From the NCBI GenBank assembly GCA_958295665.1, contig OY282560.1:103641930-103705929 (forward strand): a stretch of 64,000 nt of DNA, read 5' to 3'. Every line of letters begins with the position of its first letter. The stretch's first letter is position 1. Shown here one piece after another: positions 23,301 through 34,540 of the stretch. The position numbers and the translations under genes are program-made. A model generated the notes under the pieces. The model was not told the origin of the DNA, ran no database searches, and saw nothing but the letters and a program-made list of their open reading frames with translations. The DNA comes from Tipula vernalis. Its lineage: Eukaryota; Arthropoda; Insecta; Diptera; Tipulidae.

Positions 23301-26300
23301 ATTCGGCTGGTCTTCAAAATGTTAGCAGTTACCACAGCAATAAACTACAATCTAATTCGATCCCTTCGTTTTTATTTTTCCTGTGATGAAATCCTGGCTT
23401 AACTTCACACACTTGTTGTTTTTAGTGGATTTATACTTTAAAATGCTTTAAAGCCAACAGGGTTTGAGTGGTGTAATTTTAGCAAGATGTGTACTTGATT
23501 TTTCGACGCTTCCAAAATTGTTTTGCAAAGTTGTAGAGGATTACAAAATTTTAATACTAGTAGATTATCGATGAGAAACGTAGATTTTCGCTGACTAAGA
23601 TTTTCAAGATTTCTGAAATTTTTGTATATTTTCGAAATTTTTTTTGGTGATTTTCCGATTTCGGCCAGATTATTAAAAAGAAAAATCAAAATTTACAAAA
23701 AGTGATTTGGTTAGCGTCCTGATGCAACTACTTGAATGATTGTTATTTGTATTATTTGTGTATTTGTTGATTAGTAAGTTACAATATTTTTTCCACTTTT
23801 TCGAAGATTTATCTGGATTTTCGTTTTTTTAGATTGTTTTCGATCATTCGAAATCTTATTCGATATTTCTAAGGTTACTCACAATTTACTTGTTTTAAAG
23901 TAGCTAAATTAGCACATGTACTTATCTTATGACAAATTAGAAATATAACCGATTAGTCCACTCATCAGTGCTGCTTTTGACTAATTGATGATAAATCTTT
24001 CAAAAAAATATCTAAATCAGTATGTATTCATTTTACTTACAGCTAGCTGTAATAAGAAATTTAAAGTTTTGTTGTTATTTTTTAGTTACCAGAACGAAAA
24101 TATTTTTCATTTGGAATTTATGAAAAAATTGGGATGGGGGAAAAATTGAACCCATAAAATAAAGTTTTGCTACTGTTGTTTATGTTCATTGCTAATTCTT
24201 GCTGTTTTGATTCACACTAATGGTTTGGGGATTGATACAAATAAATATAAGCCTGCCTCTGTTTCCTCTATATTCGGTTGTCTTAGAGTAGTATTTCCGT
24301 CTTTTTTGATCATTTGAGTAAATAATTAGAAATTAAATTTTAAAGCGCTTTTGTCCAGTTTTGTTAAAATATTATATTTTGTATAACGATTATTTTATTG
24401 AAAGTAGCGTCCCCGACCTATATTTATTTAGATAATGCGGTCATCAAGTTTATTGTTCTACGTAATTCCAGATTATAATTAAAATGATCACTCGTTTCTG
24501 CGAAAGTAAAAATAACAACAATGGCAAAAACAAGAAATGTTATATTCTAAACCACTTTCGCGCGCCATCCCCTCTATTTTTTAATTTTTTCTTTTTTTTT
24601 AGATGCATAAAACACCTTTTGCTTTTCCAAGCCATAATTGATTTTTATTATTCAATTAAAAAACTTCTTTTTTTCATTTCGTCTGTTTAGCCTCTCGGTG
24701 GTGATGGTGTCGTTCATATATGCTCATATAATATTCAATTATATAATATACGCTTTTATTGATGATATTTTATTTTATCCATTTCTCGATATTCTTATTA
24801 AAATCGAGAAAGGTATAGCTGGTTTATAAATGTGCATGTAAGCGCATTTTATATCTTGGTTGTATAATATTTAGATATCATATTGAATCATTTATAATTT
24901 TATTGAACGTCGATTTTATATAAAAAAAAATTTAAATGGCTTAGGACGAATATAAGGTACACGAATTTATATAGTATATTGAGTGCGGTGCGCGAGTTGA
25001 TAAAATATTGTGTGACTATAAAATGTGGTCAATCAATTAGCAAGTGGCGGCGGCGGCAACTTAATACTATGCAACTAAACTCTCTCTGAACAAATTTGTA
25101 AAAGTTGTTAATATGTCGGGAATTTTCTTTTTTAAGTGTGAAATTACATAAACGATCATAATCGTTTTATCATAATTTGTTAATCGTTATAAATGAAAAA
25201 CAATATAGATTTTCCGAAGCAGATTAGGTAAATGAATTAATTTAGGGGAGTTTTAATTACACGTACAAAATAGTAGAGCATTTTTAGTATATTTATCAAA
25301 ATTCATGACCAATTTATGTTCATTTTTATTTGGACACAAAAATGTACTGACATAATCATTAATCATATTCCAAAATATGGTTTCTACTATAGAATGACCA
25401 AATTTTTTTTTTTCTTTACAAATTCCTTAATATTTGCTACAAATGTGTTTTAAATTGTTTGATGCATGACGTAATGTTTCTACTTTAAATATTGTATGTT
25501 AAATACGACCGACGTTGGCGTTTTGCTTAAACAAAATTAGCAGTGTCAATTCAAATTATTGTCGTCTTTATAAATCTTTGATTTATAAGATGAAATATTT
25601 GAATGAAATTTCCCTGTCTAGTGAAAGTTTTGTTTATTTATGTAAATTATTATAAAATCAGCCTGTTGCTACTATTTTGGAATTACGCGGAAATTTGCGC
25701 TGAGATTTTATTTCATAATGTTTAATGTTTTTATATTCAAATAGATTATTCAAATGATTTATTTAAATGTCATAAAATTTTAAACTATTTTAAAATGAAA
25801 ATAGATAGTAAAATTAGCTGGATTGAGTTAGTTACCTAGAATCTGGTATATGATTGATAACAACATTGAATATAAAGAGTGTAGGCATTCGCTACGATAA
25901 AGCAAAATCGAAATGGACTTTAGTCAACATCTTGCCAACAGTTGGTGGACCTGAAAGCGGTCAATGATTAAATTTTTGTCACTCGATGGCGACCATATCT
26001 TATTAATTTCTTAATAAGTTGAACGTTTTCACTCGGAGTCATCAAGCCTTACTAAATAATTTAAATTCAATTTCGTTCAAAGACTACGGCGTTTCGGCCA
26101 TTAGTTTAATTATTTATTTGCTAAATCTTATTGGTGTACAGTAAAATCTTCGACACCAGATTTCAGATTTCTAACTATTCAAAACCTAAAATATTTTTTT
26201 AAAAAGCGACCCTTGCCCACAGTGTTTAAGTTTAGGTTTAGCCTCCATGTTCAAAGGTATTTGAGAAACTTGACAAACCTTGATTTCACTGCAAAGTTTT

Positions 26301-27242
26301 AACGTTGATAAAATTGATCATCATGGAACTATGCTAATTGGCTTATGTTGACACAGTGTACATAACATACCTTAAAAAATAAATAAAATCAAATATTGTT
26401 AATAAAATTGATTAAGTACCTTGAAAAATCCAATGTAACCAATTTCATAAATATTTAAGTGCGAGGAAGTGATCAGGTAATTCCCAAGTTTGCGTAAATA
26501 TTTTTCTAGTACAATATTTACGTGTTCAAAATTGGTCTGTTATTAAAAATTCAAATTTTCAATGAAATAAAAATAAAAATTTATATTGTACATTGTATAT
26601 GCAAGTTATTCCCTCCATGGAACTTTACTGCGCCAAAGATTGAGGTCGTCTTTGTGAAAAATCATATTTGCCCTGGGCTTCTGACAAATTATGCTGTTTC
26701 ATCTAACTACTGAGCGCTGACGTCTGTTGCTCGACGTATTTGTGGTCGATATGTTGCCTTTGGCTTCGGCGGCTCGGCGTACTTCAGGAGCCTGTTTACT
26801 TTAGGCCACTTTTGTTGAATATTACATCATTTTAATCGTTTCGTTATATTGTAATATGTATATACCTTATTGATTAAAGCATCAGCATTTTTTATTGGCC
26901 ACAGAAAATGCTAGAGAGCTTTTGGGAAATATCAATATTTCAATGTTTTAAAATCATTTGTTTAAATGAAACTTCGTCAAATAAAATTTAAACTGCGAGT
27001 CAAGTTATTATCTCAACAAGTGTTACTTTACGCACTGTATTCCTTTCTCAGTAAATACTGTCCCAAGTTATACAGAGTAGTTAACCCTTGTTAAAATAAC
27101 ACTCAGTTATAGAATGTTTATTATTTAAAAATTTTGACAAACCTTAATTTTAAATGTTTAACTTTTATACATTTGATGCTAATTGGCTTACGATATGTTG
27201 TTCAATTCTTTGAAAAACTTGAGATCATCTGTTTCACACATA
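23301..27242. other. About 3.9 kb AT-rich DNA, no gene supported
   Basis: No transposase, RT or tRNA motif was found. A small GC-richer patch with GGCGGCGGCGGC lies at 25047-25058. A coding-like minus-strand patch is at 26707-26830 and is reported separately. A diverged direct repeat pair, sharing TTGACAAACCTT and GCTAATTGGCTTA, occurs at 26271-26350 and 27135-27193. Confidence 0.5.
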
Positions 27243-28357
27243 CCAAGTGTATAAACCGGAATTTCCCAATAAATGGCGCCTTTTGTCAATGTACCTTTCG
27301 ACAAACCGCGTCATTGGCGCGCCTTTGTTTTCTTTTGATATCTGTCAACAACATCCAATTCATAACCATACAAGTTTCATACAAAATAACGCATCTGTTT
27401 TACGTGTTAAAATGTCGAGTTTTGTGCCTACATATTTCGATTTGCGGGCATCATTGATTTTTTGTTATCATTTGAAGAAAACTGCTGAAGAATCACATCG
27501 AATGCTTGTCGAAGCTTACGGTGAGCATACTCTTGGTAAATCACAATGCTATGAGTGGTTTAATAAATTCAAAAGTGGTGATTTTGACGTAAGAAACGAA
27601 CAATGTGGAAGACCACCAAAAAAGGGGAGACGCGAAGATGACGCTCAAATGCAAAAACAACTCGCGGATCAATTGAATGTGTCACGAGAAGCCGTTTCCA
27701 TATGTTTAAAAGCCATGGGACAGATCCAAAAGCGAACCACCAAGCGAAACCACTTGCGAAATGTTGCTCGACAGATACAAAAGAAAATTCGAATTGTGAC
27801 GCGATGAAAACTGGATCTAATTTGAGAATCCAGGACAACCATCTACTTCGACCGCAAGGCCAAATCGTTTCAGACGGAAGAGAATGCTCTTTATTTGGTG
27901 GGATTAGAAGAGTGTGATTTATTTTGAGCTGCTAAAACCTAAAGCCTAATAATAAGTGATCAATTTGAATCGAGTTTTGCGTAAAAAACAAACAGAATAT
28001 GAGAAAAAGTAACACAAAGTGATTTTGCTTCATGATAATGCACCATCACACAAAGCAAAACCGGTTAAGGAAACGTTGGAAACACTTAATTGGAAAATAC
28101 TTTCACATGTGGCTTACTCGCCAGACTTGGCTTCGTCCGATTATCACTTAGTTGCATCGATGGGGTACGGGCTTGCCGAGGAGCACTTCACTTCCTAAGA
28201 AAATGTACGAAAATGTGTGGCGTGGCATCCACGCATTGCCAGAAAGATGGGAAAAATGTATAACTAACAATGGGCAATACTTTGAATAAAATACTTTTAA
28301 CCATTATCATACGATACTTTTTACTAAACAATTCCGGTTTCATATTTACACACTGTG
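27243..28357 (+). mobile_element. Irritans-type mariner element, internally deleted
   Basis: The left end reads CCAAGTGTATAAACCGGAAT. The reverse complement of the right end reads CACAGTGTGTAAATATGAAACC and continues to GGAATTG. These are recognisable but diverged terminal inverted repeats. The interior carries one degenerate mariner transposase. The right end directly abuts the MITE at 28358, so the right TA duplication is not visible. Confidence 0.82.
27412..28289 (+). pseudogene. Mariner transposase (irritans-like, DD34D), broken
   Basis: The start ATG at 27412 opens a frame with the helix-turn-helix region: KKTAEESHRMLVEAYGEH, KSQCYEWFNKFKSGDFDV and QLNVSREAVSICLKAMG. The first catalytic Asp is in R-D-E-N-W at about 27803, in a shifted frame. 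Then come F-E-N-P-G-Q-P-S-T-S, the second Asp in LHDNAPSH and the third in YSPDLASSDYH, ending with PERWEKC and a stop at 28287. About 290 of the usual 345 codons remain, with internal deletions after GRPPKK and before the first Asp, plus frameshifts and stops. Confidence 0.9.
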
Positions 28358-28817
28358 GGCCCTATTCTGATAATTCCCGGGAATAGAAATTTTAAATTTT
28401 ATTGCAGTATTATTCTCTTTTCCCCAAATTGTATTCTGGTGTTCGGGAAAGATTTTTTATTGGGAAAAAATTATTCCCAATTACAGCAGTTTTGACGTTT
28501 GTTTTTCCACACCGATTTTATGAAAGAATTGATGGGGAACAGATTTTTAACGAAAATGTTTGTTTATTATGTAGTTGATATTAATAATTAATAATATTAA
28601 TATTGTTTGTAAGGGTTAAATTACCTAATAATTTTAAAGATAGTATTGTAATAAATAAGAGTTTTTATAATAATTTTGATATAACTAAATTTATTTCCCC
28701 TGTATATTTATTCCCCAATTGGGAAAATGCGGAATAAAAAGTTGAAAATATGTATCTGGGAATAACTGCTGTAAAAAAAAATAGTCCCAGTTCGCCGGGA
28801 ATTACCAGAATAGGGCC
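28358..28817. mobile_element. 460-bp MITE, GGCCCTATTCTG termini
   Basis: The first 23 bp (28358-28380, starting GGCCCTATTCTGATAATTCC) match the reverse complement of the last 23 bp (28795-28817) with one mismatch. A second, inner inverted repeat around CAGCAGTT/AACTGCTG lies at about 28479-28490 and 28762-28775, so the element can fold extensively. There is no coding capacity. The flanks ACTGTG and ACTGGT are similar but not identical, so no target duplication is claimed and the superfamily is left open. Confidence 0.8.
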
Positions 28818-30980
28818 ACTGGTAATTGCTAAGCTTGTATTTTATTAATCTTTATCAACATGTCTAAAAAAAATTAAAATTCATTTTTAGTCTAAAGAAT
28901 GGAATTTGGGGTTTAGTTTAAGAAGACAGTTGTAATGAAAAAATTGGATATCAAGATATTGGGATTTACCTACTGTCGATTGGAATTTTGTTATTGAAAA
29001 ATTGAATTTGATTTGAGTCAAAATCGAGTCTTTCGAAGTAACTGCTTACCAGTCACAGTCATCTAATGAATGAAGTCATGAATGCTTTAATTAAAATTGT
29101 TTAATTTGCTTGCATTTAAAATTAATTACTTGTCTAACACTACCACCCATTTCCTCATACTAAAACTTGCTTTCTCGAAATTTAAGCTTTCGATTGAGTA
29201 CTTGAGATCCAGAACAAAAGTTGTCCATTATTTACATTATTGTGAAGCATTCGGAAGTGGTCAAAAAAAGTGACATACATTAGAAAATACTTACATAAAC
29301 TTCACACTATATGTAAAATTACATAAGTAAATAATCTAAAACTATGTTCGCAAAGTTGAAATGAAGATATTTTGTACCGACAAAAAAAAATCGAAATTAT
29401 AAAATTGAACATTAGTCTCGGGTGTTATTTAATCATTTTATATAAAAATAAGAAATACAAAATTTCGCAAAAAATAATTGTAAACTTTCATATTTTTAAT
29501 ACTCTACTCGTAACATAAGAAAAAGATAAAAAAGAAATTTTCGATTTTATAACGTATTTCATAGTGCGCCATCACGAACCGCCAGTGGTGTCGAGCCTCC
29601 AATATTATTGCGATATAAATAGGCACCTAATTTAATTTCTACTGGCTTAACAAATTTCGGTCTGCGGCCAACGCCACACATACATAACACTCCAATTTCA
29701 TTAACAAAAAATTAAAAAGGTTTTGATTGAAAAACGTGAAAATTTTTACTTTGTTTTTTAACTTATTTGTAGTATGAGTGACACACTTTCGATTGAAAAA
29801 ATAACAAACAAATTTATTTATTTATACCTACATATATAATGTTTTGTTTTCAACGTGTTAGTTTATTTAAAGTAGCGAAATTATCATAAAAGAAAAAAAA
29901 ATATAAACAAACTTGTGGAATGTTAATATAAAACTTGGGTTTATGTAATTATGTATTTTAATTTTTTTTTTTTTAATTTTTTTTAAAACATACACGCCTA
30001 AATACGGATGGATTATTATAATAAGTTAGCATAATAAAAAGAAAATTTGCATTCTCAATTCTCACATTAATTGTGATTAAAATATCGTGCACACACACAT
30101 GCGAACAAAATATGGATAAGTAGAATGAAAAACAAGTCGCGGCGTTATTCCCTAAAGTCACATTTATTCTAATTTTGGAGGGCAAATCATCATACGCAAT
30201 CATATTATGTGTGTTTATTGACAAACAAATATGTACTGTCATCCTACGACTATTTGGTAAAATTAGTGTCCATGATTTTTTGCCAAATTAGAAATTACAA
30301 CGGGGGCTAGGAAAAAATGAAATTGGTTTTTGTTGTGATGATCAAAATCTTTTACAAATTTACAAATTAATTGGTTTTTCAAACTTTTAATTTAAAATTT
30401 GCAAATTATGTAGAAGATATGGTATTGTATATCTTCCGCCCGATGTAGGATTTTCCAAGGTTATTTCAAGGTCAATGTGGCTTTTTATAAATTGCAAGTT
30501 GCAACACATAATTTTCTAATGGCAACAATTTTTTACGTTGCCAACCTTTCTATTTAACTTGTATTGGATACCAGTTGCTCGACCAACTTGTAATTAGTCA
30601 CAATAAACCGATGTTCAAAACCAACGAGACGAGTCTGGCGATGAGGACTAACCAATAAGGAAGTTTAAGATATTTTCTTGATAAATTCGATAAAAAGAAA
30701 TGTTTTTGGTTAACCTTACCTGACAAATTTTAGTATTTTGGTTTGTTTAAAGCTTTGGACAAAACGAAAATTTGAAAAGTTGGTCCAGACTTTCTTCTGA
30801 CGGCCTCATTTTCAAATCGACAAGTTTTCGAGCCGATCCAACATTTTTCTGTAAACTTACTTCAAAAATCCGCGCTTAGATAAATATATTGTTACGAAGG
30901 GTAATAAAATATTCATTTCCGACAGTAACGGAAATTTGCTTTTTAGAAGTGTCCAGGACAGGAATTAATAATATTAAATA
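28818..30980. other. AT-rich DNA, no gene supported
   Basis: The minus-strand frame at 29973-30242 is featureless. A GC-richer, coding-like minus-strand patch at 29559-29711 is reported as a finding. A TATAAATAG string at 29615 lies inside that patch and is not evidence of a promoter on its own. Confidence 0.5.
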
Positions 30981-31475
30981 TGAGGCGCCCGTTTCTAAAA
31001 CTGCCTAAAACGCATTTTTGAAAAATAACTTATGTTTTATCAAATGAAAGGTCTCGATGAGAACAACAACGTAGAAGTTAGAATAATATTCCAAAATAAT
31101 TGTTTGAATCATACAATCAAAATTCTTCATATTGTGTGTTCCAAAACTACTATCTGTTTTACATTATCTGTTTTGTTTCAAAACTGCCCATATTCTACAA
31201 CAAACCAATTTCAATGATTATGTTTTATTCCAAAACTTCCTAAATCTTTCGATAAAAACAACAACAAAAACCAAAACTGTTCCAAAACTATCTAAAACTC
31301 ATTTATTTCCAAAACTTCATTTTCATTTTTGAAACAGGTTTCAAAATTAAACTAAATATTTTCCAAGAGCCGAATTTGCTTATATTGTTCTTCAATACTC
31401 ACTTAATAATAATATTAACAGAGAACAAACATAAACTCAGCTGCGATAGGCAGTTTTGGAAACGGGCGCCTCATA
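30981..31475. mobile_element. 495-bp MITE with internal CCAAAACT repeats
   Basis: The left end 30981-31005 (TGAGGCGCCCGTTTCTAAAA...) is the reverse complement of 31451-31475 with about one mismatch over 25 bp. Possible AT or ATAT target duplications flank it. The interior repeats a TTCCAAAACT-type motif roughly ten times between 31090 and 31320. The overlapping open frames at 31032-31332 are read-through of this repeat, not genes. Confidence 0.8.
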
Positions 31476-32240
31476 TCATATTGACCTATAAATGGTCAAA
31501 TGGCATATTGAGTTTTCAATTCATCAGTTCGTCAATTTCTCCCTATTTAAATATTTACGCAACCCCGTAAAATAATTTGACGACCCTATGTTTAGGAAGC
31601 TGCGGTCTAAATAATAATCCTCAAATAAATGTGTAGAACGGTTAAATGATTTAGTTTAAATATCGGAAGAGAACATAATTGCTGATGATGGCTTAGAAAC
31701 TGGTAGCAAAAAGGATAGGTATCGGTAAGACAAATTTATTAAAGGCCTTTGGTAAAGAAACCGATTTGATATTGGTACCCCAAAACAAAATGGAACAATT
31801 CGTCCGATAAGCTCGTAAAGTTAAAATAATAAAATTGATTTCTTGCAAGAACGTGTCAGTCATTTTGGTAGATATGTCAATTCAAATAAATTAAATATTC
31901 GAACTAAATTATTTGAATATCACAAAGCTGTTTTGTTAAGAAAGATTTGTTGGTGAAACCTATACAAATATTAGGGTAAAATAATTCCAATGTCGCTAGG
32001 GGCCACCAGATACACACAGACAAGCTAGAAATTGTAGCCCTCTTGCATAGATTCAGGCCAATTATATTCATATGAAAATTTGAAAGAGTGCCAATTTTTG
32101 CAGTCCTTCGGTTTTGCTGGTCTATAAATGTTGTATGAAAGTATAGTATGGAGTTTGTATAGCAGGTGAGATTGTAATCGTGAAATAGTAGTTGTCATTT
32201 AAACTTGACGGTAGATAAAGAAATGTGGTTGTGAAATACG
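31476..32240. other. No gene seen
   Basis: AT-rich with no open frame, transposon end or RNA signal that I can support. Confidence 0.5.
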
Positions 32241-32440
32241 CCTTGAAATCAATACTCTCAGATCCTTTTTTTTGGCGTAATGTTTAAATTATAAAAACTA
32301 TGCTGCAACACAATTTCCAAAGTCAAGAAATACATTTGGAAGTTAAACCATAAAATAGATTTGAGAATATTGATTTTAAGGTTTGTTGTACGACGAAATT
32401 TGCATTATTCCATCTAGACTTCCATACATCTTTCTTGTCT
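32241..32440. repeat. Dispersed repeat with a 23-bp foldback
   Basis: The arms 32241-32263 and 32359-32381 are inverted copies with three mismatches. The right arm plus the following GACTTCC...CATCTTTCTTG (32417-32437) matches both flanks of the gypsy insertion (39574-39597 and 44518-44537). The gypsy element therefore landed in another copy of this repeat. Confidence 0.7.
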
Positions 32441-33002
32441 GGCAAAGTTAAGTGATTGCAGAAATTGTTTTGCAGTATAATTTTTATATTCAGGAGAGAC
32501 TTACGGTGGAAATTGTTTTACAATATAAGTTTTTTTATTCAGAATTTCGTAATCTAAACTTTCAGTTAGAATACAACGTATTTGATTTAGAAAAGAATTT
32601 TTAAAAAATTCGGTAAAAAATTATTGAAAATTTTGAAATTTTTGAAAAAATATTTTTATTTGTATTATTGGCAGGACTCACAATTCCGAAGAAAAAAGAA
32701 AAAAATTAACACACATTCCCAAAACCTTTTAGAGATTTTATAAATTTTTACAACCATAGTTGTTAACTTTTAAATTTTTCTCTAAAAACCCTGCAAATAT
32801 TTTAAATTTCAGAATATTTCCAAAGCATTCATTTGAAATTTTCATAAATCTATAAATTTAATGAATTCTGAAATTTTTAAACAAATTGAATTTACGAAAT
32901 TTGCAATTTTTCGAAAATTTCTAAAAATGTTACATTCGTCGGGAATTTATCGAAAAATGTTTGAAATTATTTGGGTTGGGGTTTTATTTCCAGAACCCAA
33001 TA

Positions 33003-33092
33003 TTCCAGGCATAAAATTCCAAACCCAAAATTCCAAAATCCAAAATTCCAAAAACCAAAATTCTAAATCCAAAACTTCAAATCCAAAATTCC
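33003..33092. repeat. TTCCAAAA-type tandem repeat
   Basis: About nine imperfect units of CCAAAATT(C) or AAATCCAAAATTCC occur in a row. The open frames across it (32861-33118 + and 32947-33201 -) are simply translations of the repeat. Confidence 0.8.
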
Positions 33093-33171
33093 ATTGCAAT
33101 TTATTTTCCTCAGAATAGAGAAAAAAATCGCGCGATTTTCTCAATTCTAAGGAAAATAAATTGGAATGGAA
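33089..33171. repeat. Near-perfect palindrome, about 40-bp arms
   Basis: TTCCATTGCAATTTATTTTC at 33089 is mirrored by GAAAATAAATTGGAATGGAA ending at 33171. The centre is ATCGCGCGAT. Only a few mismatches interrupt the arms and there is almost no loop. It directly follows the tandem repeat and could be a short foldback element. Confidence 0.85.
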
Positions 33172-33247
33172 TATGTACTGTGCGTTAGTAACTATGATCA
33201 TATAGGCATATTTTAATTGTTAAAAGTCTAAGCAATAAAGGTACCCG

Positions 33248-34540
33248 TTGGTTTATACATTGCCGGTTATTAATATTATTACTCACAAAAATCTAAAAAA
33301 AAAAATTTGCCATTGGAGATGTGCGAAAAGAATATCGTTTCATTGTAAAAGTTCTCTCAAAACCATTATAAATTCCAACGGAAAACATGAGATATCTGTT
33401 CACCAATTACAACATGAACATGATCATCAACCCGCATTAGTCCACCTGTCAATGGCGAATCATAAATTGAAAAATTGTGCCAAAACCTCATTCAATTTAC
33501 CCTCACAAATTATTCGTAATGTTACTGTGGGCTGTGAGCCAAGTGCTCGTGAATATTTACCGAATAAAAACGCACAAAAGAAGAAAATTTATCGAGTACG
33601 AACCAAATAACCTAATAACGATATCCATACCGGATGTATTACGATATTTGGGTGACGAGCTTTCGTTTTAAGCGAGAAAACATTCAATGACGACAAAATC
33701 ATTATTTTAGGAACAAGAACCAGCTTTAAATTTTTAGCGCAAACTTCAATCTGGATAATGGATGGAACTTTTTACGTCGTGCGAATAATCTTTAGACAAT
33801 TATTCAGCATTCACGGGGTTGTTGAAGGACAAGTCTTTCCTTTACTTTTTTGTTTAATGACAAAAAAAATAAGATATGTTATTTGATGAAAATCAAATGA
33901 ATGAATTATTTTATGAATTACATCGTTTAGCAATCGAATTTAATATAAACATAAGTCCACAAATCATTATAACAGATTTCGAGATAAGCAAACATCATAC
34001 TGCTTTGGATTTTTTTCCGGATACAAAATTTAAGGGATGCTTTTTTCATTTTGGCCAGCTAATTTGGAGGAAAATTCAAAAACTAAGATTAACTAAAAAA
34101 TATATTAATTCAGAAAAATTTTCACAGCAAAGTCGAATGCTCAAAGCTTTAGCTTTTCTTCCCTCCCACTGCATTCCCCAATATTTCGAAGATTATGAGT
34201 GCTCATTAGATGATGAAGATGTGAAGAAAGTCGCAAAACAATTTAAGCAATGCTACATTGCCGGAAAAGCAAAATACTCCACTGTAAACCTGACTTGTGG
34301 TCCATAAACGAGTCTATTCTTAATAGTTATACTAAAACTCATCAAAGCTCAGTCGAAGCTTGGCATAAGCGAATAAAAACACTAATTGAAAGAAAACACA
34401 TTGGAGTATATAAAATAATTGAAGAATTAAGAGGTGAACTAGTGCTTTCACACAATAATATAAGAAAGATCGAAGCCGGAGAAGAAATTAGACCTCTTAA
34501 TAAAAAAAATATTATGAAATATAAACGAATTAAACGTTAG
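33248..34540 (+). pseudogene. Mutator-like (MULE) transposase with FLYWCH-like finger
   Basis: The N-terminal frame (33248-33610) has a W-x-C...H-x-H pattern (CHWRCAKR at about residue 21 and HEHDHQ near residue 59) resembling the FLYWCH-type zinc finger found on many animal MULE transposases. After a frameshift at about 33610-33750, IMDGTFYVV gives the first catalytic Asp near 33762, with a VFPLLFCLM block behind it. IIITDFEISKHH gives the second Asp and is followed by KGCFFHFGQLIWRKIQ. SVEAWHKRI (about 34350) supplies the Glu. The order and motifs are those of the MULE DDE domain. Breaks near 33610, 33873 and 34307 make it a pseudogene. No terminal repeats were identified. Confidence 0.82.

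Noticed and set aside
29612..29622. TATAAATAG as a core promoter
   Set aside because: It lies inside a stop-free minus-strand patch (29559-29711) and no initiator or downstream gene supports it.
31032..31332. Two overlapping 60-codon frames
   Set aside because: They are translations of the internal CCAAAACT repeats of a MITE.
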